Source: Asterochloris sp. CNOR1
Lineage: Eukaryota > Chlorophyta > Trebouxiophyceae > Trebouxiales > Trebouxiaceae
NCBI GenBank assembly: GCA_963969365.1
Contig: OZ017758.1
Span: 1,426,001-1,490,000, forward strand
Length of the DNA stretch: 64,000 nucleotides
Reading direction: 5' to 3'
Below the pieces are notes generated by a model. The model saw nothing but the letters and a program-made list of their open reading frames with translations. It was not told the origin of the DNA and did no database searches. Made by a program: the position numbers and the translations under genes. Below, piece by piece: positions 33,301-43,000 of the stretch. Numbering within the stretch: the first letter of the stretch is position 1; each line of letters begins with the position of its first letter.

Positions 33301-36300
33301 CATATTTTGGCTGTCCTGCCCCTTGATTCTTGCAGGCAGGCCATGTCAGTATCAAGGGCCTCCTGAGTGTCTCAGGTGGCAGATAATGCCTTCTCAACAA
33401 TTCTCGCAACATAGACAACCCCAGCTAATCACCCCCAGACCAACATGCTGCCCTGTCTGCAGGTTTCAGATGTGGTCAAGGAGGTGTGCAGCCACATCAA
33501 GCAAACTGACAAGGAGCAGCTGCCCCTGGTCTACCTGGCAGCCCTGGAAGCCGCCTTCAAGCAGCACGTGGCAGATGATGCCAGTCAGCACAGCTGGGAG
33601 CACTTCCTGGAGCTCAGCCGCCGTGTGGCACACATGTACACTGGGTTCAACAAGAAGGCCCAGAAGCCAGTGCTGCAGATTCTGCAGGTAGGCCTGCTGT
33701 TGTAAGCAGAAGAGGGGCCCGCGGGGAAACTGATTGCGCGAGTCCAAGCTGGGCGGAGCTGTGCTTGCATGATGTGGTGCCTAAAGGCAATGCATCGAGC
33801 CCTGGGGTTCAGCTGGAGCATGCCGATGGTGGTGATGGAGATTACGCATGGCAAAGGTTGTTTGCTTGCTTGGGATCAGCAGCCATGTGAGGATGGGGCC
33901 ACTCAAACACAGAAGCCACTGCTCAGCTCCTGCTCATCAGAGGTAGAGTCTCTGCAGTGTTAGTGCATTACCTTAACCTATGGTTGTGCTGGGAGGCGAC
34001 GCTGATCTGACAGCTGCCACATCTTGCTTCCAGAGACTGCCAACTCACATATGGGGTGAATCATGTCAGTAACAGGGGCCCCCTGCTGACAAAGGATAAG
34101 GCAGCTGGAGCACCCGCTGCGCCCCCATCTGGCCAGCGGAAAAAAAAACCAAGCCTGCGCTGCAGGGGGGCGTAAAGTTTGCGCTGGAGGAGGCTCCCAC
34201 CCGTCTGTCCTTCCTGGTTGGGCTGGGCCGCCTGGCACCCTGCCTCAAGCAGGTGACCACACGCGATCTCTCAGTGTGCTGGCTCATGCTGTGACAGTCA
34301 GGGGGTTGGCTCACGCTGTGACAGTCAGGCTTAGCCGGTCAAGCGTGCCAGGCCCCATGCCTCAAGCAGGCAGCCCCCAGCACTTGCTTCAAGGTGCTGT
34401 TGCTGGCAGCTGTGCATGCATCAAGACAGGCCCCAGGTCTTGCTTGTTCCATCTGTGGGCCTCTGAAGCCAAGTGCAATGCACACCCTCTTGCAGGCAGC
34501 CTCAGAGGCGGTGGCCACCTTTGTGGAGCAGGCAGCTGAGCGCTGCTGGGGGGTGGAGAGGCCTGCAGAAGAGGACCCCGAGTGGCGCCAGCTGTTTGCA
34601 TTCTTGACCGCTGTGCGCCAGCGCAGCACCAAGGGGCAGCACCCAAGGAGCGCCATGAAAGGTGGGTGAGGGGCATCATCCCTGCAGGCTGTGCGCCCGC
34701 TTGATGCACAGACAGGACACCAGGGAGCGCCATGAAGGCAAGACGAATAGGGTGGCGGCTTGTCACTGATCTATGCAGGCAGGTCTGCACTAGCAGCCTC
34801 CATCTGTCTGCAGCAGCACGTTGCAATCAAGTCCTGGTAATTGCTTTTGTTCCTTGGGATACCCCGCCGCTGCACAGCTTGCTCTGTGTCATACACAGCC
34901 CGCAGGCCGCTCATTGAGCTGATACATGGTTTCAACAAGCATGGCAGGCTGCAATGCCACTCGTGGCGGCTGTGCTGAGGGTGTGCCTGTACGGTTGCAG
35001 GCAAGAAGGGCACCCCAGGGCAGCGCAGCAAGGTGGGGTTCAAGCGCAGAAGGCGAGCCGGCAGGGGAGAAGAGTCAGGGGAAGAGGAGCAAGCACAGCT
35101 GCCAGAAGAGGAGGAGGAGCCAGAGGAGCCCACTCCCTCCCAGAAAGCCAGGCAAGCTTGTGAGATGTATCGTAGAGGACTTTACCATTGACATGGCATG
35201 CGCTTCTGACGGCAGAGCGGCTGTCAGGAAGGGGAGGTGATCGAGTCACAGCTGCCCCCTTTTCTCATAGGCCAGGCCAGGCTGTGCTGCGTCACTCGCT
35301 TTGCATGGCCAGTGGCAAAAGCAGGTGAAACGGGCCCACATAAGCTATATCCACAGGCAAAGCACGCCCTCCTGAAGCCAGCAGAGCTGTGTCGTGTGCA
35401 AGCCTGTGGTGCCGTCTCATGTGCAGGGCTCAGTTGTCTGCACAGCGTGTCTCAAAAACCTGCCGGCAGGCCGCACGTCTGGGTGTGTAAGACCATCTGG
35501 GATGGCACATGACGGATGTGCTCTGTTCCGCAGGCATCATTACAGGAAGACGCACCAGCCTGCCAGCACCACCCCTTCGCGGCAAAGCGCCCGCAACTGG
35601 GGCCCTCCTGAGGAGGCAGAGGTAATTGAAGATGCGGAAGTCAAGGATGCCATGGATGTTGACCATCTGGCTGCTGAGGACTCTGATGAAGGTGGGCTCA
35701 CAGGAGAGTGCCAACAGGTCATCCCTGGCTGCAGCTGCAGGCAGTTCACATGCAATATTTTTCCTGCACACTGTCCTAATGCGCAGATGATGTGCCGCCT
35801 GTTCGTGGACGAAGACAAAGCTGCTGCAGGGCACAGGCTGCTTGAGGTGGCGCCTCCCTTTCACATGGCTGCAGGCTCAGAGCAAGAAGAGGATGATCAG
35901 GTAGAAACCAGCGAATCCAGCGGACGTCCCGGCCCCACTCAGTCATCAGGTGAGGGTGCTCACCACCTCCGCTCTTGTCAAACAATTGCAGAGGCCCTGG
36001 TGGAGGCAAGGCTTCCTGGCAATCTGCAAAGCCGAATTGTCAGGCTGGTGGCCAAAGCTGGGGTCCCTCAGGGGCTTGCCAGAGAAGTCCCCCTCCCAAC
36101 AAGCCACTGCGGGGACCAACGCCCACAAATGCACTGTATGGCCAGGAGGCCCGACCGGTGGCCCGTCACTGGAGGCTTTGAAGAGACTGTCAGAGAGGCA
36201 TCTGACCAGCAGTGACGAGTGTCTGTGTGCCCTGCAGAGCAAGGAGACCAGATCAGCGCCTTGTCACTGGGGGATCAGCGGAGCCAGCTGGGCTGGCAGG

Positions 36301-37079
36301 CCACAGGGCCCTCAGAGGAGCGCCGCCCAATGCAGCCTGCCCAGGCATCCCACAGACAGGCTGGCAGCAGACGGTGGGGGCACTTTCTAAGCTCTCCCCT
36401 GGGCTCCCCCAGTACTGGGCACCTTGCAGCACGACCAGCCCCTCATGCCCCATGAAGCAGGCCTGCATCCTTGCAGCGGCGCCATGTGATCCAGCCAGAC
36501 GCTTAAGACAGCCAGATACTGAAGCTGAGTCATGTGCTGCTGCAGGGAGGCTACCAAGCAGCCAGCCAGGCTGCAGCAGCTGTACACCTCTGACACAGAG
36601 CTAGAGCCCCCAGACCTTCACGCAGAATCGGAAGATGATGAAGCCCTGCTGGCCCCAGCTCTGGGACGGGCAGCAAAGCGTGGCCAGCAGCAGAATTCTC
36701 AGCAGCCTGCTGGCACTGACGATGATACAGAGCCTGGTGCCAGGAGCCCTGCCTCAGGGCAGCAGGCTGCGAGGGCAGGCGGCGCCCAGAAACGCAAGCT
36801 GCCCATCGTGGAAGGTGAGGATGCATGATAGCATACTGCAGCCAGCCGCGGGCGGGAGGGGGGCGGGGGGGGGGTTTTGCCCGTGGTTGGCACTTACGGC
36901 ACAGGGGCATATTCAACTGCCAGCATGCTAAGTATTGGCCCATAACATCAGCAGAGCATTCGTCACTGCCGTGCCTTCTGACTTTTGAAGATTAATGCAC
37001 AGATGGCAAGAGCATACCTGAAATGGGTGCCTGTTCTGCAGGTGAGGACGCTCCTCCCATTAGCAGACGACGGTGGTGA
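24355..37079 (+). CDS. SCC3: Cohesin subunit SCC3/STAG (stromalin)
   Basis: Role known: SCC3/SA/STAG is the HEAT-repeat cohesin subunit that binds SCC1/RAD21 and is needed for chromatid cohesion. Seen: ATG 24355 begins MTTRTRPSHNKLATEP. A Ser/Glu-rich basic segment (TPKRRKVG) follows. Conserved exons are 25078-25146 (DWVGHYQLDAAAATAELLTL), 25254-25346 and 26063-26223 (KDFRSNYLELWHRL, LFDEFMLDKVSTLLLAL). Next come about 26763-26908 (VRQFRYTSTLTAVQLVTSWL) and 27527-27760 (the stromalin conserved domain: FRDVAEEIRALVIEGIGTWI, LKYVAWALSDK). Then about 28114-28267 and 28857-29024 (YRLLLDDSRAVRHAVAELV). Later HEAT-like exons run to about 34660, followed by an acidic, low-complexity, basic-patch tail. 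The last splice, 36814 to 37042, is phase-consistent and gives KLPIVEGEDAPPISRRRW, TGA 37077-37079; intron retention would stop at 36828. Introns carry many exon echoes. The 3' end is convergent with Psb27, 200 bp away. Confidence 0.9.
25302..25841 (+). repeat. Array of five decayed copies of one SCC3 exon end
   Basis: The exon end at 25302-25346 (VDKLVARLLEVAMQ plus donor) is echoed near 25408-25452, 25512-25541, 25600-25650, 25694-25744 and 25802-25841, spacing about 90-110 nt. The first copy is nearly identical but has lost one base, which breaks the frame. Later copies are progressively worse. Confidence 0.85.
27722..28020 (+). repeat. Echoes of the LKYVAWALSDK exon end and donor
   Basis: 27734-27767 (TGTGGCCTGGGCCCTGTCTG.. 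through GTGAGAC) recurs near 27890-27923 with the donor changed from AAGGTGAG to AAGGGGAG. Weaker copies occur near 27938 and 27993. Confidence 0.7.
28231..28523 (+). repeat. Echo of DVDEEVAVKG exon end
   Basis: The exon end at 28231-28280 resembles 28473-28523, which translates as HIDKDVALEG in one frame. It lies about 240 nt downstream in the intron. Confidence 0.5.
31189..31395 (+). repeat. Echo upstream of DSTQLVLSEAVNAQSHKL exon
   Basis: 31189-31255 and 31325-31395 share GCTGCAGGACAGCAC, TGTGCTGAG and ATGCCCAG in order, at an offset of about 136 nt. The downstream member is the true exon. Confidence 0.75.
34282..34330 (+). repeat. 27-nt tandem repeat in SCC3 intron
   Basis: Two copies of TGGCTCAYGCTGTGACAGTC, offset 27 nt, sit downstream of the LGRLAPCLKQ exon donor. 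Confidence 0.75.
34641..34744 (+). repeat. Echo of SCC3 exon end near 34660
   Basis: 34641-34669 and 34716-34744 share GGAGCGCCATGAA followed by an R/G-rich donor-like stretch, offset about 75 nt. Confidence 0.6.
36850..36876 (+). other. G-run in last SCC3 intron
   Basis: A run of GGGAGGGGGGCGGGGGGGGG-type sequence on the sense strand inside the proposed last intron (36815-37041). It could form an RNA or DNA G-quadruplex. It may also be a sequencing weak spot because of the homopolymer. Confidence 0.7.
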
Positions 37080-37278
37080 AGCCTTGTACAATTTTGAATG
37101 CAGGCAGACCAGCAATTGCTCCTTTGCATGATGTTGAATGCAGTCATTGACAGCTTTGCTTTGCTGTGCTTGAGTTTCGAACTCTTTACAACTCTCGACA
37201 ATGAAAGGCACTCAAAATTTCAGCTTGCACCAAGAGGGCCAGCAGCGTTTAGAAAAAAATTAGCATATAGCATATAGA

Positions 37279-39180
37279 TCACCTGCCGCGCTTCAGCAGC
37301 TTGTCAGCGTCTTCTAGCTCCTGTATGGCATGGCAGTGGGGTTCATCACGTGCACTTGGTGCTTGATAGACAGTCAGAGGCGCCAGCAAGGCAGAAGACA
37401 GTGGCTGCCAGCTGTGCAAGTAGGCATGACTACAGTGTCAGATCTGACATTGTGGAGCCGACAGCAAGCCGCCTCTGGCTGACAGGTGCACAGCTGACAG
37501 AAGTGAAGCTGAAGCAGGCTGTGTGCTCTGATGCTTGGACTCCGTGCAGCTTATATTGCTGGTCAGGGCTTTTGTCGCGGGTGGTTGGCTTCTGGAGCGC
37601 CTTGCTGCTTGCTCTCCACTGTCAAGGGACCCCCACCTTCTGAATGCGGTCCAGACGCTTCTTGGGCACCGGAGCTGTCAGTCCATATGAGTTGAAATGG
37701 CCAGCCAGGGCATTGACAGCAGAGTAGGTGTTGCTGCAGGCAGGCAGGTGGTGCAAGTGAGATTGCAGCGTGTGGTTGCGCATGGCCTCACAACAGGTGG
37801 CAGGGGGACAAATCAACATGCAAGGCAGCAGAGGCAGTCAGGCGCCGACAACCTGGCAGGTGGATAGCTACAGAGCTGAAGACCTGCCATCAACCACTTT
37901 CCCTCGCACAGTCAGCCAGCCAGACAGTTGTGTGCAGGGTGCAAAGATAAGCCCAGCCCCTCCCCACCTGAAGGCGGGCCCTCCAGGAAACCCCCTCGCT
38001 CGAAGTTGCTGAACACCAAAGAGGCACCTAGATGGAGCAGGGGTGCAAAGACGAACCAGCCTGCTCACCTGAAGGACGGGCGACCCTGGAATCCCCCTCC
38101 CTTGCGGTACTTGGCCACCCAGGCCTCCCCCTTGTCCTTCACCTCCTGAAAGGCCTGCTCCCGGTTGGAAGCGTCCTTGGGCAGGGTCAGGGCAGAGGTC
38201 ACCTTCTCCACCAGCAGAGCCTGCAGCAGTCAGCAGACGGGGTTCATGCCTTGAGCATTATGCAGCCTGTGCTCCTGCTCAAGGGCTGGGCAGGGCCAGG
38301 GGAGACTTTGCCGGTATAGCTGGCAGCACTCAAGGGCCTGCAGGGCCACCAGCACACCTGCATGCGTCGCATGAGCTGTGCAGGCATAGCATTGGACAGC
38401 AGAGCCTAGCATGATGCATCTCACCCAGCATGGAGCCAATGAGGAGCTAGGAGATGTGCAACAGCCTGTTGGCTCCACCACAGCAGCAGCAGCAAACCAG
38501 GCAGCTGGGAGCCAGCCAGAGGTGTATGAGGCACAGCAAGGCCCCTGCCCAAGCTGCTGGCCTGTGCTACCTGCAGTGCTTCCATGCTGTTGGCGGCAAT
38601 GCAGAGAGCGAGTTGCATTTGTGGCTGAAATGCTCGAGGTTCTTGCGCGAGCTGCAGGCCGCACCACAGCACTCACCGTGTCAGAGCTGTAGATGTCATT
38701 GTCGCTAGGGCCGCCCAGAAGCCCAGCCTGAGCAGGGCGGACTGCTGCTAGGGAGATGGCTGCCAGGCCAGCAAGCGCCACCTCGCGACGGCTGACCTCA
38801 GCGGCTCCCTGCTCACGCTGCACAGGCCCAGTAGTTCACCAAGCTGTGTATTGACTTGCAGCACATCAAGCTGCAATTGCTGCACGTGACACAACATTTG
38901 CACGAGCCATTGTTCATGCCAGTCTTCATGCATCATGGCACATCATTTATTACACAAGCATGACACTGCCACCAGGCATTCTCTGTGGCCCAGATCGATC
39001 TTGCCTGGTGGGCATGGGCCTGAACAGAGCTTCTGCTGGTCACCCTCCTGCTCACGTCCCTGTGGATGGCATGTCAGAGTGAGGGAAGGGATGCCTCGGA
39101 ATGTCAAGATTTTTGGCTACCCACCTGTCGCGCTGGCCCTGTACGGGGCTGGGCTTCAGAGTTGCAGAGATAGCTTGCAT
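37279..39180 (-). CDS. psb27: Photosystem II assembly factor Psb27 (thylakoid lumen)
   Basis: Role known: Psb27 is a small lumenal four-helix protein that binds CP43 and aids assembly and repair of photosystem II and its Mn cluster. Seen: six exons, 39125-39180, 39005-39059, 38677-38817, 38069-38220, 37637-37733 and 37279-37320, total 543 nt, all phases closing on 180 residues. The N-terminus (MQAISATLKPSPVQGQRDRD, then SRRVTSRSS) is a plastid transit peptide. It is followed by a twin-Arg lumen signal SRREVALAGLAAISLAA ending PAQA. The mature part has SDNDIYSSDT, LPKDASNREQAF and AWVAKYRKGG. It then has the family hallmark NTYSAVNALAGHFNSYG and KKRLDRIQK, ending ELEDADKLLKRGR. Intron 2 uses a GC donor (CACCAG|GCAAGA). 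Length matches the family (about 170-180). It is divergent from the GT2 gene. Confidence 0.94.
37934..38119 (-). repeat. Echo of Psb27 exon 4 end
   Basis: 37934-38016 repeats 38038-38119 (exon 4 end, its donor and flanking intron) at an offset of about 103 nt, roughly three quarters identical by eye. It lies in the intron downstream on the minus strand and still contains a donor-like CACCTGAAGG (plus-strand reading). Confidence 0.8.
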
Positions 39181-40003
39181 GATTGACTGCTGCTTAGCGA
39201 ATCAATGGGATTAGACCTGAAATCTGCTGAGGTTTTGCATGGTTGTAGGTCAACAGCTGTTTTTTTTGGTTCCCCTCCAGCAGCCACCACGCAGGCACCC
39301 TCGTGACGACCGCTTGAGGACGTTTTCACCACTTATTGACTCAGTGACAGGTGAGCTGTCTGCTCTAGGAGTCCTCTCTCCCCGAGCACACGATCACATT
39401 CTCCAAAACTGTTCACCCACAAGAGGTCAGTGTGCGATGCTCCACTTTGCCGGCTGCAACAGTTGCAGAGCTGCATCTTGACTCGGCTGCACTGCATCTG
39501 CACATCTTGCCATGTTCATGTCTTGCACAGCAGAAGTGGTGTGGGGCTCCTTCTCATTCATTTGATAGGACCATGGCAAGGTCCCACCACCTGGCTCATT
39601 TTACTAAGTGGAGTTCAGCGCGACTTCTGCTGGGTTCCATACACCTTTGACCCCAGGTCAATCTGCTATTCAGGCCTCTGAGGCCACAACATCAGAACCT
39701 GCAGTACTGCAAGCGCCACCTGGAAGTTCAGGCAATCCTCGAACGTGCTCCTGCTGGTCCACAGGTACTCAACCCTGCCCTGCTGCCGCGCTGTGTGTAT
39801 TGCTCAGGCCAGGCATGGGTACCTCTTTTCCCATGCACACCCAGCCACTGATATTGCTGACATCTGCATTGGAGCAGGTCTCAAAGCCCCCCTCCTGCCA
39901 CTTTCCTCCAGCAGGTGCCTTCAGATGGCTGCCTCCTGAAGCTGTGATTACCTATAGCTGCTGAATGCACTGCAGGCGCCCCTGCTGAGCACAACCAGGC
40001 AGG
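39181..40003 (+). other. Psb27/GT2 intergenic interval with weak plus-strand exons
   Basis: This 823-bp interval separates two divergent starts. Plus-strand stretches with plausible splice edges are present: about 39280-39350, which reads HPRDDRLRTFSPLIDSVT and ends at a GTGAGC donor, and about 39657-39761. They could be a 5' leader of the GT2 gene or a small unrecognised gene. No start codon with a joined frame was established. Confidence 0.3.
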
Positions 40004-43000
40004 ATGAGTGGGTTCGTACCCTATGCATCCGATGATGAGGCGACCCCGCCTACCAGGCTCAACACGCCGCGCAGGGGTGCAGGCCGGTGGCAGGAGCCTG
40101 TGTCACAGCCAGAATATGAGGCAGCAGGGCCGCTGGGAGCTGCAGCAGGCAGAAGCACCACACCACAGAGGGGTGCCACCCCCCACAGCAGAAGCAGGGA
40201 TGGGACCCCTCGCCGCAGCCGCAGTCGGTCGCCCTACAGGCCATCGGGGCAGGAGAGCCCATATGCACCTGGCGGCGCGGGCTACCAACAGGGTGAGCGC
40301 AGCTGGCGCTGGACAGTGGAGCAGCTGTGGGGTGTGGGCGGTTCTCAGTGCCTTGCATGGGGGCCAACCTCCCTGTGGGGCGTCATCGCCCAGCAGAGCT
40401 CGCCACAGCTGACAAGTTGAGCTGCCTGCTTCCTCCACAGCAAACGCCGCTGTGAACGCTGCCGGCACTGCCTCTGCAGGCTCTGATGGTGTGGGGCCTT
40501 TCCCCTATGTCAAGCAGACTACCCCAACCTATGGCGATCAGCCGTATGCCCCACCCTTTGTGGAGGCAACCACCCCAACTTATGGGAACCAGCCCTACCC
40601 TGTGGCCAACCTGGCAGCAGATCCTGCTGCACATGATCTGCAGCAGCAGGTTCTTATCGCAGAAGAGCAGCCGCGCAGCGATGCATACAGCTACGAAGTC
40701 CCAGCTGTTCGCCAGGCTGGCTACCCGCTGCAGCCAGGCGGCAGGAAGGCAAGCCCTGCTGCTGGGCGCTCTTCGCAGCTGGCATGCATGCTCTGTGCTT
40801 GTTGCTTGCCAGGCAGCAAAGTTTGGCCCACACCACTTATCTTAGGCCGGTGTCATGTGCACTCTCAGGTCGGCCCGCCCTGCTGCTGTCTGCATTGCCC
40901 CTGCCTACCAACCACAGGCTACAAGAAGTTTTGCTGTCCTTCTGCTGAGCAAGGTGTAGTGCCAGCGCATGGTGCACCTCACATCACACCACTGCTGAAT
41001 GCCTGCAGTTTCCCAGCAAGAACGGCAGGGCATCGCCCGGGGAGCTGACTCCCGACGGCAACCTCATCAAGCCTGGCGTGGAGACCTTTGACATCGAGCA
41101 GGGCGACGGAGTGGTGGAGGAGCAGAGGAGCACCTTTGCCCGTGCAGTGTCCTTTGGCCAGGTGACCCTCTGCCTGGCTCACCAGCTCAGCGCATGCCGC
41201 AGCACCCCAACAGCCCGTTGGCCTACATGCTCACAGATCAACACACTGCAACACTTGGTGGTCTGTATGCTGCCATAATGCTATCGCCCGCCCTTGTGGC
41301 TTCCAGCGGTGGCACGACTGCGGTCTGCAATCCACAGCAGGCAGCTCCACACTGTAAACATGTTGCCTCAGAAGCCGCCAGTACTGAGTTGCGTTGTGTG
41401 GTTTGCAGGTGCAAGGCCGGCACCACCCCTCAGCTGCAGCAGCCTTCCCCCAGGCTAAGGGCATTGCAGATGTGGACTATGGGCAGGGCCCTGGTGCAGG
41501 GGTGGCGGGTGATCAGCGTTGGAAGGCCCCTGTCCTGCCCCCAGTGGATGAGCCTGTCGGGAAGAGGCGCCTGGAGTGGACACGTGAGTGTGCCTGTCCT
41601 GCCCCTGGCATTCGAGGGGTGCCTTGCCGGAAACAGACCTCATTGGCTCGCATGGCCTGCCCCAGTTGGTGAGCCTCTCTGTGAGAGGCGCCCGCGGTGG
41701 ACACGTGTGCATGAGCAGGCAGCCGGGTGGGTACCTTGCCCGGTGCTTTCATGAAAGCCTTGTTGGCTCATATGTTACAGTTGTAGTGCAAAGGCCTGAT
41801 GGGAAGCAGCGGTTTGGGGAGGACACAGGGGCATGTATACCCAGGCCGGCACCCCGCGCATGCACAAGCTTGTTGGCTTGCATCCTGAACTTGCTAGAGA
41901 GGGGGAGGGTGGTTGTTGCCCAGATGCCTGCCAATGCTGGCTGCCTCACAGTTGAGCCATTGATGGCTCACGTGCAGAGCCTTACCTTCTGCCAGGGGGC
42001 CGTGACGGGCTTGGCTTTGCTTTGCCTTGAAAGGTGCTGACTCTGTCAGCACCTTACCGCAGCCGGCAGTTGGGGGCTGGCGGACCACGCTATGCACAGG
42101 TTCGACGCTCCGCCAAGGCTCAGCCTCAGCAGCAACCATGTTGTGCCTTACACCGTCACATCATCATGCAAGGCTGCCAACCAGCTCAGGTGGACACTGT
42201 CTGGGGGTTGCTGGCTCCTTGTACTGGTCTGGGGCCCGGCTGGGCGCCACAGCTGCTTCGTCATCGTCTGTGCTGTGAAGGTGGAGACTTGATGCTGCAG
42301 GTCCCCAGCCATTAGGCGTGCCGCATTGTTTGAGACACAAGTGCTGGGCTTCACAAGGCTGACTCTGTGCCCCACACTCTGCTCACTCGATCCCTGCGTT
42401 GATGCAGGTCCCAGCCAACGCAAGTGGAACATTGCCTGGGAGATGGTTCTGCTCGTGCTGGCCTGGTTGGCAGTCACCATTGCTTATGTGGTGGTCCGCG
42501 CCACCAAGTCCCTGCACCTGGGACCTGCTACAGCCTACGGGGTGTGGGTCCTGGTCATGGAGGCATTGGGAGCCACCACTCTCGTCATCTACTCCATCCA
42601 CCTCTGCGTGCGCATCCGCAAGTTCACCCCTCCACCGGTGAGCGACCGGCGAGCCCACCGCAGCCAGGATGGTGCACTGCTCAGCACAGCCCCTGTGGCC
42701 AGTGCAAGGCAGAAAGGCATCCAGCCGAGACCAAACGCACTGCTCAGCACAGGCGCCCCGTGCCGGTGCAAGGCAGAAGTGCACTTGGCCTGCTACAGTC
42801 CAGATGCAAAGACAGCACTTGCCGATCAGTCCACCAGCAGCAGGCCCTAGTGTCTGCGTGGCGCATTGTGCCTGTGCTTGCTCGATCTCTGGGACAAATG
42901 CATGAGGCATGGTTTGTGTCTCAGTCTGCCTGCCTGCCGGCAGGTGCGCGACCCCTTCAGTGTGCGTGTGATGGTCCCCTGCTACAAGGAGGACATCGAG

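Noticed and set aside
40140-40260. SR splicing factor from the GTPRRSRSRSP stretch
   Set aside because: The stretch is in the N-terminus of the GT2 gene with no RRM; low-complexity cytosolic tail is the simpler reading.
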